A stretch of 64,000 nucleotides of DNA from Methylococcales bacterium (GTDB lineage: Bacteria > Pseudomonadota > Gammaproteobacteria > Methylococcales > Methylomonadaceae). Position 1 is the first letter of the stretch; each line of letters starts with the position of its first letter. Of the stretch, positions 42,896 through 53,778 are shown in pieces. A model generated the notes under the pieces. The model was not told where the DNA came from, searched no databases, and saw only the letters and a list, made by a program, of their open reading frames with translations. The DNA lies in assembly GCA_026399095.1 (NCBI GenBank), contig JAPLRP010000030.1, positions 1-64,000 of the forward strand, given 5' to 3'. The position numbers and the translations under genes were made by a program.

Positions 42896-43487
42896 TATGA
42901 AAGTCATTATTAACTCATTATTGCTGTCTTTAGCGTTGGTTTCTTGCGGGATTTCAGAGGACAGCCGTTATCGGAGCACTGCAATGCTTGAACGCCCACC
43001 TGTTCTTCCTTCGAGCAAACAGCCAGGCGAACAACGAGTGATTGATACCAGTATAATTCCAAAAAAACGCGAACAGTCTGGTTTGGGTGCAGATGTTTAC
43101 ATGGTTGAGGCTAGGCCAATGCAATTAGTCATCAAAAAAACCTTTGATTATTCTTGGCATGCGCTGGGTCTGGCGTTGAAACAGAATCAAATAAAAATAA
43201 TTGACCATGAGCAAGATAAAGGACTTTATTACGTCTCTTATAGGGAAAAAAATCTGCTTGAAAATGCTGTTTCGTTATTTAAAAAGGATCAAGAAAATGA
43301 ATCTCGGGAAGCAAATACTGTTTTAAAGCTAAAGCAAGAGGGTGAAGAAACCAAAATATCGATAGTCCCTGCTAATCCCAATGAACCGGTCAGCAATGGT
43401 TTTGATGAGGAGGATAGCAGTAGTGACTCTGAGGGGTTGCTATGGGGGCTTTATGAAACCTTGCGTAATAATTTAAAAGAAGAATAA
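42888..43487 (+). CDS. Outer membrane lipoprotein, BamC/NlpB-like
   Basis: Lipobox LALVSCG; BamC-like MQLVIKKTFDYSWHALGLALKQNQIKIIDHEQDKGLYYV. Confidence 0.7.
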   Translation: MNNMKVIINSLLLSLALVSCGISEDSRYRSTAMLERPPVLPSSKQPGEQRVIDTSIIPKKREQSGLGADVYMVEARPMQLVIKKTFDYSWHALGLALKQNQIKIIDHEQDKGLYYVSYREKNLLENAVSLFKKDQENESREANTVLKLKQEGEETKISIVPANPNEPVSNGFDEEDSSSDSEGLLWGLYETLRNNLKEE

Positions 43488-43571
43488 TTAAGGGACAAGG
43501 TTCACGATTAGAGTAAATAGAGCTGACTTTTGAACCTTAAATCTTAAACCTTAAACATTTATTTTGAAGTT

Positions 43572-45014
43572 GTGATGGAACTATTAAATCTTGCAAGACA
43601 AGCTATTCTTATACCGGCTGGTATTCAGGATGGTGATGTAGAAAAAATCATGAGTCGTTTGCTCAGTTCACCCGTTGATGCTGCTGATATTTATTTTCAG
43701 TCAAGTCATACAGAATCTTGGGTCATGGAGGGCGGCATTATTAAAGAGGGCAGTTATAGCATTGAGCAAGGCGCTGGTGTTCGAGCTGTATCAGGTGAGA
43801 AAACCGGTTTTGCTTATAGTGACCGTATTGAATTACCGGTATTACTGGAAGCGGCTAATAATGTTAAAGCCATTGTAAGGCAAGGACAAGATGTTCAGGT
43901 TGGGTTGTTAAATACAAAGAATACGGCATTTTATTATCCTGTTGCCAATCCTCTAAAGTCTTTGGCAGAGCAGCAGAAAATTGATTTATTACGCAGAGTT
44001 GATAGCGAGACACGTAAACTGGATGGGCGTATAGAAGAAGTCATTATCAGCTTGAGTGGTGTGCATGAAACCATTCTCGTGGTTAATCAAGATGGCTCAT
44101 TAGCCGCTGATATACGTCCTTTGGTGCGTATGAATGTAACTGTAATTGTCGTAGAAAATGGACGTCGTGAACAGGCCAGCATGGGTGGAGGTGGGCGTAG
44201 CGATTACAATTATTTTATCGATCAGAACCTTGCGCTTGAATACGGTAAAGAGGCTGTAAGACAAGCTCTGGTTAATCTGGAAGCTGAAGAGGCGCCGGCA
44301 GGTAATATGACGGTAGTTTTGGGGCCGGGTTGGCCGGGTATTTTATTGCATGAAGCTATTGGGCATGGCTTGGAAGGTGACTTTAATCGTAAAGGTACTT
44401 CTGCATTTAGTGGGCGTGTCGGTGAGCGTGTAGCTTCTGATTTATGTACTGTTGTTGATGACGGTACGCTTCAAGGACGACGCGGTTCTTTAAGTATTGA
44501 TGATGAAGGTACACCGACAGAAAAAACGGTTTTAATTGAAAATGGTATTCTTAAAGGCTATATGCAGGATAAGTTGAATGCCCGTTTAATGGGTGTAAGA
44601 TCTACCGGTAATGGTCGTCGTGAATCCTACGCGAGCTTGCCCATGCCACGGATGACGAATACTTATATGTTGCCGGGTTCTCATAATCCTGAAGAAATTA
44701 TAAAATCGGTAAAAAAAGGTTTGTATGCTAAAAACTTTGCCGGTGGACAGGTCGATATCACCTCCGGTAAATTTGTGTTCTCTGCCAGCGAAGCTTATTT
44801 GATTGAAAATGGCAAGATAACGCGTGCCATTAAAGGTGCAACACTCATAGGTAACGGCCCTGACGTCTTAACTAAAGTGTCTATGGTTGGTAATGATCTA
44901 GAGCTTGATAGTGGTGTTGGCAGTTGTGGCAAGGATGGACAAAGTGTTCCAGTCGGTGTTGGTCAGCCAACGATTAAGATTGATGGATTGACAGTTGGCG
45001 GAACGAGTGTTTAA
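43572..45014 (+). CDS. tldD: Metalloprotease TldD
   Basis: [22 protein letters not shown]. Confidence 0.97.
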   Translation: MMELLNLARQAILIPAGIQDGDVEKIMSRLLSSPVDAADIYFQSSHTESWVMEGGIIKEGSYSIEQGAGVRAVSGEKTGFAYSDRIELPVLLEAANNVKAIVRQGQDVQVGLLNTKNTAFYYPVANPLKSLAEQQKIDLLRRVDSETRKLDGRIEEVIISLSGVHETILVVNQDGSLAADIRPLVRMNVTVIVVENGRREQASMGGGGRSDYNYFIDQNLALEYGKEAVRQALVNLEAEEAPAGNMTVVLGPGWPGILLHEAIGHGLEGDFNRKGTSAFSGRVGERVASDLCTVVDDGTLQGRRGSLSIDDEGTPTEKTVLIENGILKGYMQDKLNARLMGVRSTGNGRRESYASLPMPRMTNTYMLPGSHNPEEIIKSVKKGLYAKNFAGGQVDITSGKFVFSASEAYLIENGKITRAIKGATLIGNGPDVLTKVSMVGNDLELDSGVGSCGKDGQSVPVGVGQPTIKIDGLTVGGTSV

Positions 45015-45110
45015 TTGAATTTTATTGCCATCTTATCTACTAGCCTAACATTAATAGATCAATTGTTGATTTAGGTTGCTACTGACTCATTAAAGATTAA
45101 GAGAAATATA

Positions 45111-46442
45111 GTGCAAAATCAGGAAGAAATAAATCGATTGAAAAACATTGTTCAAGATTTGTTGGACGAAGCAAAAAGACAGGGTGCCAGCGCATCTGAA
45201 GCTGGATTGAGCCAGGAAAACGGTTTGACCGTTTCTGCTCGTTTGGGTGACGTAGAAACTATAGAACATCATTGTGGTCAAGGCCTTGGTATTACAGTCT
45301 ATTTTGATCAACGCAAAGGGTCTGCCAGTACTACTGACTTATCACCGGAATCGATTAAAGAAACAGTGAGTGCTGCCTGTAGTATTGCCCGCTATACCAG
45401 TGAAGATGAATTTGCCGGTTTGCCTGAAAAAGACCTGCTTGCAACTGAATTCCCCGACTTGGATCTTAATCATCCTTGGGGAATTAGTGTTGATGATGCC
45501 ATTGCATTGGCTATTGAATGTGAAGATGCTGCTCGAAATTTTGATTCTGAAATCAGTAATTCGGAAGGGGCGTCAGTTAATACTCATCAAGGCACTCATG
45601 TGATGGGTAATAGTCTGGGGTTTCTTCATGGTTATACCTCAACTCGCCATTCCTTAAGTTGTTCGGTACTAGCACAGCGCGGCGAAAGTATGCAGCGCGA
45701 TTATTGGTATAGTGTCGCAAGAAATGCTTTGAATTTGGAGGCAGCTTCTGAGATAGGAAAAAAAGCCGCGCAACGAGCGCTTAGGCGTTTGGAGGGGCGT
45801 ACTTTAAGTACCCGTCAATGCCCTGTTTTGTATAGTGCAGAAATTGCCTCGGGTTTGCTATCTTCATTTATTGGCGCAATTAGTGGCGGCAATTTATATC
45901 GTAAGTCTTCTTTTTTACTGGATGCTTTAGATACACAAATTTTTCCTGAGTTTATTCGTATCTACGAGCAACCTCATTTAAAAGGTGCCTTAGGCAGTGC
46001 GGCATTCGACGGTGAGGGTGTTGCTACAAAATCCCACGATATTGTGAGTGAAGGTATTCTCCGTAGTTATGTGTTAAGTACCTATTCAGCGCGTAAACTA
46101 GGTTTGCATAGTACAGGCAATGCGGGTGGTGTGCGTAATTTAACGATAGATACCGGTGCTCTTGATTTTCAGGGCATGCTAAAACAGTTGGATACCGGGT
46201 TATTGGTAACGGAGTTAATGGGACAGGGTGTTAATATTTTAACCGGGGATTATTCCCGTGGTGCTGCTGGCTTTTGGGTGGAAAACGGCCAAATCCAATA
46301 TCCGGTTGAAGAAATTACTATCGCCGGCAATCTTAAAGACATGTTGAGAAATATTGTTGCCGTGGGTAATGATATTGATTATCGTGGAAATGTACGAACC
46401 GGTTCTATTTTGGTCGAGCGTATGTCTATTGCCGGAGAGTAA
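45111..46442 (+). CDS. pmbA: Metalloprotease PmbA/TldE
   Basis: PmbA/TldE sequence downstream of tldD. Confidence 0.96.
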   Translation: MQNQEEINRLKNIVQDLLDEAKRQGASASEAGLSQENGLTVSARLGDVETIEHHCGQGLGITVYFDQRKGSASTTDLSPESIKETVSAACSIARYTSEDEFAGLPEKDLLATEFPDLDLNHPWGISVDDAIALAIECEDAARNFDSEISNSEGASVNTHQGTHVMGNSLGFLHGYTSTRHSLSCSVLAQRGESMQRDYWYSVARNALNLEAASEIGKKAAQRALRRLEGRTLSTRQCPVLYSAEIASGLLSSFIGAISGGNLYRKSSFLLDALDTQIFPEFIRIYEQPHLKGALGSAAFDGEGVATKSHDIVSEGILRSYVLSTYSARKLGLHSTGNAGGVRNLTIDTGALDFQGMLKQLDTGLLVTELMGQGVNILTGDYSRGAAGFWVENGQIQYPVEEITIAGNLKDMLRNIVAVGNDIDYRGNVRTGSILVERMSIAGE

Positions 46443-46503
46443 TTCGTTTTTATGGCTCAAATATATTCTTGCGGGATAAGATAATTCGCAACAAAAATAA
46501 ACT

Positions 46504-46547
46504 GCCACAGGCTTCCAGATTACTATTGGAATCTGTGGCGGCTTTTG
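46504..46547. terminator. Bidirectional hairpin terminator after pmbA
   Basis: GCCACAG..TTCCA-loop-TGGAAtCTGTGGCggcTTTT. Confidence 0.6.
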
Positions 46548-46590
46548 CAAGTAACCTAAAATAACTAATAGTCTTTTACTTGCTTTAACC

Positions 46591-47604
46591 TTACAAAGAC
46601 TTAACTATATCCTCAATCAACTGTGGTCCTCGATAAATCAGGCCACTGTATACCTGTAGCAAGTTCGCTCCTGCGTTTAATTTTTCTTGGGCATCCTCAG
46701 CGCTCAAAATGCCACCAGCCGCAATAATTGCAACGTTACCGTTGAGCTCAGTAGCTAATCCGCGGACAACATGCGTTGCTTTGTCTTTAACCGGCGCACC
46801 GCTTAAACCGCCCGCTTCATTGGCAAGTGGATGGCCTGCAATCAAGTCCCTTGATATTGTCGTGTTGGTCGCAATTACACCGTCTATTTCAAATTCCAGT
46901 AACAATTTGGCAATGTGGGCTATTTCATCATCGTTTAGATCCGGTGCAATTTTAATGGCTAAAGGCACATAAAAACCTTGCTCTCGCTGCAACTTGAGTT
47001 GCTCATCTTTTAAGGTGGCAATGAGTACTTTAACCTCATCACCCTGTTGTAACTGACGCAAATTTTTAGTGTTGGGTGACGAAATATTAATAGTAATGTA
47101 ACTGGCAGAGGCGTAGGCTTTTCTTAAACCGATTAAATAATCGTCAGTTGCATTTTCAATGGGCGTATCGAAATTTTTGCCGATATTAATGCCTAAAATG
47201 CCGGAGTAAGCACTCTGTTTTGCTTGGGCAAGCAAATGGTCTATGCCCAGATTATTAAAGCCCATGCGATTGATAATCGCTTGATGTTCAGGTAGTCTGA
47301 ATAATCGCGGCTTAGGATTGCCGGGTTGCGGGCGAGGAGTAACCGTACCTATTTCTAAAAATCCAAAGCCTAAGGCATCCAAGGCGCTAATGTAATCGCC
47401 ATTTTTATCCATGCCCGCAGCAAGACCAACAGGATTTTTAAAGTTTAACCCCATAATATTAACCGGCTTATCAGCAATAGTTGGGTAGATGAGTTTCCCA
47501 ATGCCGCTAGTCTGAGCAAGTTTTAAGAGCTTAAGGGTCACTTCGTGCGCAGTTTCTGGATCAAGTGAAAATAAAAAAGGACGAAGTAAGGGATAAAGAT
47601 TCAT
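46591..47604 (-). CDS. pyrD: Dihydroorotate dehydrogenase (quinone)
   Basis: NPVGLAAGMDKNGDYI; NISSPNTKNLR. Confidence 0.98.
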   Translation of the reverse strand: MNLYPLLRPFLFSLDPETAHEVTLKLLKLAQTSGIGKLIYPTIADKPVNIMGLNFKNPVGLAAGMDKNGDYISALDALGFGFLEIGTVTPRPQPGNPKPRLFRLPEHQAIINRMGFNNLGIDHLLAQAKQSAYSGILGINIGKNFDTPIENATDDYLIGLRKAYASASYITINISSPNTKNLRQLQQGDEVKVLIATLKDEQLKLQREQGFYVPLAIKIAPDLNDDEIAHIAKLLLEFEIDGVIATNTTISRDLIAGHPLANEAGGLSGAPVKDKATHVVRGLATELNGNVAIIAAGGILSAEDAQEKLNAGANLLQVYSGLIYRGPQLIEDIVKSL

Positions 47605-47696
47605 GGGCTTGCTATGGGGTTATTAGTGATAAGTTCGTTTAGGGTGTCTTAACTCAAAACGCTATAGAGTACATAGACTCGTGGGAATGACCTCAG

Positions 47697-48824
47697 TTAA
47701 AATTTTTTGTGGCTAAAGTCATTTCCACGATGAGTTAATCGGTAAGGTTCAGGTGCAACAGTAGTGGGGCGATTTAATATTAAATCAACCATCAGTTGTG
47801 CAGAGGCCGGCCCCATTACCAAACCATTTCTAAAATGACCGGCGTTAATGCTTAAGTTATCAATATCTGGATGTCGGTCGATATAGGGAACGCCCTCTTG
47901 AGTACCCGGCCTTAAGCCCGCCCAGTGATGGAGTAGTGGCGCTTTTTTAAGTGCAGGCAGTAAAGTTAAAGCAAAGTCAGTTAGACGTTCGCGGGCTACG
48001 GTGGTCGTGTTTTTATTAAAATCATCTTGCTCAACGGTACTGCCGGCCAGTATTTTGCCATCACGTCTGGGTATCAGGTATTGGTCGCCATCCAGAACCA
48101 TCGTGCGTAATAAGTTGGGTTGTGCATCAAACAGCAACATTTGGCCTTTGACCGGAGCCACTTTCGGGGCATGGGTCAGCAGCTCAGGAAAAAGCTTCTC
48201 AAATAAAGAGCCCGTCCAAGCGCCCGCAGCAATAATGACTTGCTTCACAGGCAAGGTTCCGGTGGTCGTGTTGAGGTGAGTAATCTGATTTTTATCCAGC
48301 GTAAGATCGGTTAGCTCGCAATGTTCACTTAGCGTTACACCTTTGTTAATAAGGTCTTGGATTAAGGACTTCACCAAGCGAGGATTGCGAGCTTGGGCAA
48401 TGTCCGGTAGCCAAAGTGGATTATCCGGAAGGGTGTTTAAGTCCTTAAAAAAATCAGTTTCGGGTGTTTGATAAGTCATGCTATGTGTCTGGCACCAGTC
48501 AAGTGCCGCTGAAATATCAGGGTTTTTAGTGATTAACAAGCCACAAGGTGTCCATTCCGGGTCTTTGCCTGTATCAGCCATTAATTGCGCCGCTAAAGTG
48601 GGGTAGAGTTTTAGGCTTTGCAACGTCAGGCGGGTAATGGCATCGGCTTGTCGCCAAGGATAAAGCGGTAATAAAATACCGCCACCTGCCCAAGAAGATT
48701 CTTGTCCCAAGCGATTTTTTTCAATAACGGTTACCGTCGCGCCGGCATTAAAAAATTCCCGGGCGGTTAAAAGGCCAATAACGCCGCCGCCAATAATGGT
48801 AATGTCTGGGGTTTTAGTCATCAA
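47697..48824 (-). CDS. thiO: Glycine oxidase ThiO
   Basis: FAD-binding IIGGGVIGLLTAREF; ThiO-like GLRPGTQEGVPYI. Confidence 0.92.
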   Translation of the reverse strand: MMTKTPDITIIGGGVIGLLTAREFFNAGATVTVIEKNRLGQESSWAGGGILLPLYPWRQADAITRLTLQSLKLYPTLAAQLMADTGKDPEWTPCGLLITKNPDISAALDWCQTHSMTYQTPETDFFKDLNTLPDNPLWLPDIAQARNPRLVKSLIQDLINKGVTLSEHCELTDLTLDKNQITHLNTTTGTLPVKQVIIAAGAWTGSLFEKLFPELLTHAPKVAPVKGQMLLFDAQPNLLRTMVLDGDQYLIPRRDGKILAGSTVEQDDFNKNTTTVARERLTDFALTLLPALKKAPLLHHWAGLRPGTQEGVPYIDRHPDIDNLSINAGHFRNGLVMGPASAQLMVDLILNRPTTVAPEPYRLTHRGNDFSHKKF

Positions 48825-49288
48825 TAAAAGTAAGGGTTAAGCTTATGTTGCGTAGGCTGGCAAACATCTAAAAAAGCAATAGAATGGCATTGACGTGGCT
48901 TTATTCATGCTTTGGGAATTTAATAGGCTATATTATGACTGATTTAAGCTTAACTTGCTTCGAGTTATCTATGAGGACATCTATTTCTAGGCGCTGTTCT
49001 TAGCTTAAGTAATGGCTTGGCTTGAATTTAAGGTTTGGAGTAAGGATAATCTCTGGTTGTTGTAAGTTGGGTTATTTATAGAGTTTTGTTGTTTTTTACA
49101 GACAAATACATAAATTAACTTAACAAAAATAGATAACTTATTGATAATTAATGAGTATTTATTTTAAAAATAAATACTCTAAAGCTTGAAGGTAAATAGA
49201 TTTACTGTTATTATTCTTTCCGTGGAAGAGGATTTGTTGTATTTATGCAAATTTTTTGTAAATTAACAACCCATGAGGGGGAACGTAA

Positions 49289-50176
49289 ATGATTAGTAAA
49301 AATAAAATGTATTTGGGCGTAGCCTTGGCAACCTTAACTATGGCGGGTGCTATGGTTTCTCCACAAGCGACTGCTGCTGAATCAAAAGCAGAGCGTATGG
49401 CTAAAGCAGCAAACACTAAAGCTGAAGTATTAGAAGCTCAACTTCAAGCCATGCAAGATGAATTGGTTAGTTTAAGAGCACAAGTTAGTGCGGCAGCACC
49501 AGCAGCAGCGGTATCAGCAGACACACAAAAAGTTCAAGAATTAGACGCTTGGATGACTTCAGTTAAATCTGAGCCAGTAGTAAAGAAAGCTAAAGACAAT
49601 ATGTTGTATTTCCGTGGTGGTTATTCAGGAAATGATCAGTCTATGGTTGCTACAACCAATACTTGGAATGGTCATCAATTAGCTGAAACTACTAAAGGTG
49701 GTACTGGTGGTTGGAATTTTGGTGCCGGTATTGATTTTAGTCTAAATGATGATTTGTTTGGCTTGATGGATAAGACTGAGTTGTTAGGTGAATTAGATCT
49801 GAATTATGTTGATTTAGGTACATTTACCAGTGGTGTTACCCCGACACTTTTGGGTCTTAAGGGTACTGCTACTACAGCTACTCAAAGTATGCTAAGAATT
49901 AATGCCTCGCCAAAAATTAAATTCATGAAGGGTGAGAAAATCAGACCTTGGATCATTCCAGTGGGTTTTACTTTGAACGTAATCAGTCCACCATCACAAG
50001 TTAATGCCATCACTGAGCTAAAGCCAGCGATGAACTTTGGTACGGGTGTCGATTACAACGTTTGGAAAAGTTTGTATATCGGTGCTGATGTACGTTACTT
50101 CTTGGCAACGACTCAGCTTGACGGTACCAATGTTAACGGTTTAACAGCAGGTGGTTCAGTTGGTTTTGGTTTCTAA
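49289..50176 (+). CDS. Outer membrane beta-barrel protein
   Basis: Signal peptide, coiled coil, barrel with terminal Phe. Confidence 0.75.
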   Translation: MISKNKMYLGVALATLTMAGAMVSPQATAAESKAERMAKAANTKAEVLEAQLQAMQDELVSLRAQVSAAAPAAAVSADTQKVQELDAWMTSVKSEPVVKKAKDNMLYFRGGYSGNDQSMVATTNTWNGHQLAETTKGGTGGWNFGAGIDFSLNDDLFGLMDKTELLGELDLNYVDLGTFTSGVTPTLLGLKGTATTATQSMLRINASPKIKFMKGEKIRPWIIPVGFTLNVISPPSQVNAITELKPAMNFGTGVDYNVWKSLYIGADVRYFLATTQLDGTNVNGLTAGGSVGFGF

Positions 50177-50202
50177 GCAAGTCGCTTAAAACTTTAGCTG
50201 AT

Positions 50203-50236
50203 AAAAAAGGAGGGCCTAACAGCTCTCCTTTTTTTT
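50203..50236 (+). terminator. Rho-independent terminator
   Basis: AAAAAAGGAGGGC-ctaaca-GCTCTCCTTTTTTTT. Confidence 0.8.
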
Positions 50237-50510
50237 GTCTAAAATTTAGTGATACTTTTTTGATGATGGTGCTTTATCTTTACAGCTAGTGTTGAAAGGT
50301 CTTATCATGATTAGATTAGAATCATTTTGTTAATGTTAAATTATGCAGTTTTTTAAGTTAACGAAAGTTACAAAACTTTGATAAATTTAATTAGCGTGCT
50401 GAAGTTGCTGTCTATGAGAAGAGCTGTTACGAAAGAAATTACTCTTACATACAAAGCTAATTCTTTTAAATGTAGACAATATCTTGTAGTGCGTTTAACT
50501 CAAATAAATA

Positions 50511-51452
50511 ATGAAAACCCTGTACCCTGAAATATCCCCTTTTCACACTTTTTTTCTTGAAACGGGTAGTAAGCATTCTGTTTATGTAGAGCAAAGTGGT
50601 ATTCCTGAAGGTATTCCTGTGCTTTTTTTGCACGGTGGGCCGTGTTCAGGAACGAAGCCCGATCATCGACGTTTTTTTAATCCCGAGCACTATCATATTA
50701 TTCTGTTTGATCAGCGAGGTTGTGGCTTGTCTTTGCCTTTTGGCGAGTTGGAGAATAATACTACGCAAGATTTGATTGATGATATGGAGCGTATTCGACA
50801 ACACTTGAGCATCGAGCAATGGATGTTGTTTGGTGGTTCTTGGGGGGCTGCATTGGCTTTGTTATATGCTCAACAGCATCAAGACAAAGTCCTTGGGATG
50901 ATTATCCGCGCGGTATTTTTAGCGCGACTGCAAGATTTAGAGTGGTTTGCAAAAGTTGGCGCCAATCTAATTTACCCTGAACAATGGCAACGACTAATTG
51001 AGAGCATTCCCGCACAAGCTCGGGAAGATGTCGTAAAAGGTTTGTGTTCGGCCTTGTGGGGTGATGATGAGGTGGCAAAAAGAAGGGTTACCAAGGAATG
51101 GATGGGGTGGGGTGGGCAGGTTGCTTTAGGTAACGATTTTAAACCCGGCCGCCCCAGCGATCATGTGACTGATAAAATGGTCAAACAAGTCGGCATGGAA
51201 TTACATTATGCCAAAAATCATTATTTTGTAACGGAAAACCAGATTCTGGAAAACTGTGCTATTTTACAAAATATTCCGGCTATCATTATCCACGGCCGTC
51301 AGGATTTAGTTTGTCCCATAGAAGCCGGAATGAGACTGCATCAGGCACTTCCAAAAGCGGAATACATTATATTACCTAATGCCGGACATATAGCTCAAGG
51401 TTCAGAAATGATCGATGCGCTGGTTTCTGCGACTGATAAATTCGTGGCTTAA
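50511..51452 (+). CDS. pip: Proline iminopeptidase
   Basis: VLFLHGGPCSGTKPDHRRFFNPEHYHIILFDQRGCG; GGSWGAALAL. Confidence 0.96.
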   Translation: MKTLYPEISPFHTFFLETGSKHSVYVEQSGIPEGIPVLFLHGGPCSGTKPDHRRFFNPEHYHIILFDQRGCGLSLPFGELENNTTQDLIDDMERIRQHLSIEQWMLFGGSWGAALALLYAQQHQDKVLGMIIRAVFLARLQDLEWFAKVGANLIYPEQWQRLIESIPAQAREDVVKGLCSALWGDDEVAKRRVTKEWMGWGGQVALGNDFKPGRPSDHVTDKMVKQVGMELHYAKNHYFVTENQILENCAILQNIPAIIIHGRQDLVCPIEAGMRLHQALPKAEYIILPNAGHIAQGSEMIDALVSATDKFVA

Positions 51453-51477
51453 GCCTCTTTCATCATAACTTTATAAA

Positions 51478-52053
51478 ATGACTCAGAAAAAACGTTTAAT
51501 TATTGCCATGACTGGTGCAACGGGTGCCGTTTATGGTGTAAGGATGTTGCAAATTTTACAGGAACAAGAAGAATGGGAAACGCATCTTGTTATATCCGAT
51601 GCGGGCGTGGTGAATTTAAAACACGAAATGGATATGAAGCGGGCCGAACTGTTTAAGTTGGCCGATGTGACGCATGGCATTGATGATATTGCTGCCAGTA
51701 TTTCCAGTGGCGGTTTTAAAACTGAAGGAATGATTATTGCACCTTGTTCAATGAAAACCTTGGCCGCAGTGGCTCATGGCTTTGGTGATAATCTGATTTC
51801 ACGATCCGCTGATGTTGTTTTAAAAGAACGTAGGCGCTTGGTAGTTATGCCCCGTGAAACCCCTTTAAATTTGGTGCATATCAGAAATATGGGCATTGTG
51901 ACGGAAATGGGTGGGATTATGTTTCCACCCATGCCGGCTTTTTACAGCAAAACCGATTCATTAACAGCGATGGTGAACGAAACGGTCGGTCGGGTACTGG
52001 ATATGTTCGGCGTTAATGTTGAGGGCTTATATACGCCATGGGAAGGCTTGTAA
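51478..52053 (+). CDS. ubiX: Flavin prenyltransferase
   Basis: LIIAMTGATGAVYGVRML; PCSMKTLAAVAHG. Confidence 0.97.
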   Translation: MTQKKRLIIAMTGATGAVYGVRMLQILQEQEEWETHLVISDAGVVNLKHEMDMKRAELFKLADVTHGIDDIAASISSGGFKTEGMIIAPCSMKTLAAVAHGFGDNLISRSADVVLKERRRLVVMPRETPLNLVHIRNMGIVTEMGGIMFPPMPAFYSKTDSLTAMVNETVGRVLDMFGVNVEGLYTPWEGL

Positions 52054-52108
52054 CTTGTAGGAGTGGCTTTAGCCACGATAATCGTGGCTAAAGCCACTCC
52101 TACAAGTT
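52052..52108. repeat. 57-bp perfect palindrome between convergent ubiX and pqqE (REP-like / bidirectional terminator)
   Basis: AACTTGTAGGAGTGGCTTTAGCCACGAT-a-ATCGTGGCTAAAGCCACTCCTACAAGTT. Confidence 0.9.
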
Positions 52109-52114
52109 GAACGC

Positions 52115-53242
52115 TTAAGATAAAAGCTTTGAGTTTTTACTGTTTCTAAACAGTAACGGTTTTTCATTGGCAGATAACGCGCTTTTAGCCGCCGAATCTA
52201 CTGCTTGCTGAATAACGCCATGATCAGGTGATTTACTGCATACCGGATCGGCGTTATACATATCGCCAGTCAATAAATAGGCTTGGCAATGGCAGCCACC
52301 AAAATCCTTGTCTTTTTCATCGCAACTGCGACAAGGCTCTTTCATCCAGTCGTCGCCTCTAAAAAAATTAAAGGCTTTTGACTCATTCCAGATTTCTTCA
52401 ATGCTGAAGTCTTTAACATTTGGGCAATTCAGTCCGGGTAATTCTCGTGCTGAATGACAAGGTAAAGCAACGCCATCCGGTGCGACAGTTAAAAAGGTAG
52501 TGCCCCAGCCGTTCATACAGGCTTTGGGTCGGTCTTCATAAAAATCCGGTACGACATAATAAATTTTCATTTTACCCGTAACGGTTTCTTTAAATGCCTG
52601 AGCAATGGCTTCGGCTTTTTCAAATTGTGCTTGGGTAGGTAGCAATAAATCACGATTGGCGTGCGCCCAGCCGTAATATTGGGTGTTAGCAAGTTCTAGA
52701 TAATCAGCGCCCAACTCTTCTGCCATTGCCAATATTTCCGGCATTTGATGTATATTTTCGCGGTGGATAACTACGCATAATACCATCGGATAGCCGTGTT
52801 TTTTTACCAGATGCGCAACTTGCTTTTTGTGTTCAAACGAAGCTGTACCGGCGATATGGTCGTTTAGCTCTTGGCTACTGGCCTGAATGCTCACCTGAAT
52901 ATGATCCAATCCCGCTTCTTTAAGTTGGATGATTTTTTCTTCGGTCAGTCCGTAGCCTGATGTAATTAGGTTGGAATAATACCCCAAGTCTCTGGCGTGT
53001 TTAACCAGTTCGGTTAAATCTTGGCGGGTGAGGGGTTCTCCTCCCGAAAAACCTAATTGTACGGCACCCATTTTACGGGCTTGGGTCAATACGCGTTTCC
53101 AATCTTCGGTGTCTAATTCAGTTTGATATTTTGAATAATCAATCGGATTAGAGCAATATGGGCACTGTAACGGGCAAGCGTAGGTGAGCTCAGCTAGTAA
53201 CCAGCGCGGCGGTGTGATTTTAGTTTTGATTAATCCAGCCAT
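52115..53242 (-). CDS. pqqE: PqqA peptide cyclase (radical SAM)
   Basis: [22 protein letters not shown]-type C-terminal cysteines. Confidence 0.98.
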   Translation of the reverse strand: MAGLIKTKITPPRWLLAELTYACPLQCPYCSNPIDYSKYQTELDTEDWKRVLTQARKMGAVQLGFSGGEPLTRQDLTELVKHARDLGYYSNLITSGYGLTEEKIIQLKEAGLDHIQVSIQASSQELNDHIAGTASFEHKKQVAHLVKKHGYPMVLCVVIHRENIHQMPEILAMAEELGADYLELANTQYYGWAHANRDLLLPTQAQFEKAEAIAQAFKETVTGKMKIYYVVPDFYEDRPKACMNGWGTTFLTVAPDGVALPCHSARELPGLNCPNVKDFSIEEIWNESKAFNFFRGDDWMKEPCRSCDEKDKDFGGCHCQAYLLTGDMYNADPVCSKSPDHGVIQQAVDSAAKSALSANEKPLLFRNSKNSKLLS

Positions 53243-53492
53243 TTTGTAGTGCGACCTTCAGGAAAGCGGTGATGTCGTTGGTAAGACCCGACGTGGAAAA
53301 TTTTTTCTCAAGATCACTGATAATTTGGGCAATATTGCGTGTGCCGTCACAGAGTTTCAGGATTTCAGCTGAACTCTCATTGAGTTCTACCATGCCTTCC
53401 GGGTAAAGAATGACATTTTTTTGTTGTACTTCTTCCCATTGCAAACGGTGGGTGCGGGAAAATTGAATGGGCAGTTCCGGGTTTATGGTCAT
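53220..53492 (-). CDS. pqqD: PQQ biosynthesis peptide chaperone
   Basis: [35 protein letters not shown]. Confidence 0.96.
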   Translation of the reverse strand: MTINPELPIQFSRTHRLQWEEVQQKNVILYPEGMVELNESSAEILKLCDGTRNIAQIISDLEKKFSTSGLTNDITAFLKVALQNGWINQN

Positions 53493-53520
53493 TTTTAATG
53501 TTTGGTTTTAGGGATGGGTT

Positions 53521-53778
53521 TTATAAAGATAGTGTGGCAAAATCTTCAACGGCCACCTGCATGATTCGCTGTGGTTGTCTTTTTTGGTGAGTGATAGCAA
53601 GGTAGTCGTTTTCGATTTTTTGTAATACTCCCGCATCAAAGTATTGCTCACCGCAAAATGTGCATTCCAGGCAAGGTACGTTTTCAACCACTAACATCTG
53701 TTGATCTTTTTGATAAATGTAGCGTGTAGTTTTACTGTTAAGGTTTTTGTGGCCACAAAATACGCACTGTTCTGACAT
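53521..53778 (-). CDS. YgiT-type (MqsA-like) zinc finger protein
   Basis: CVFCGHKN...VVENVPCLECTFCGEQYFD. Confidence 0.88.
   Translation of the reverse strand: MSEQCVFCGHKNLNSKTTRYIYQKDQQMLVVENVPCLECTFCGEQYFDAGVLQKIENDYLAITHQKRQPQRIMQVAVEDFATLSL

Noticed and set aside
43535-43560. Short CTTAAA direct repeats upstream of tldD
   Set aside because: Low complexity, AT-rich; no support for a function.
48885-48900. Possible sigma-54 promoter TGGCATtgacgTGGCT upstream of the outer membrane gene
   Set aside because: -12 element is TGGC rather than TTGC and it lies ~390 bp from the start codon; too weak to call.
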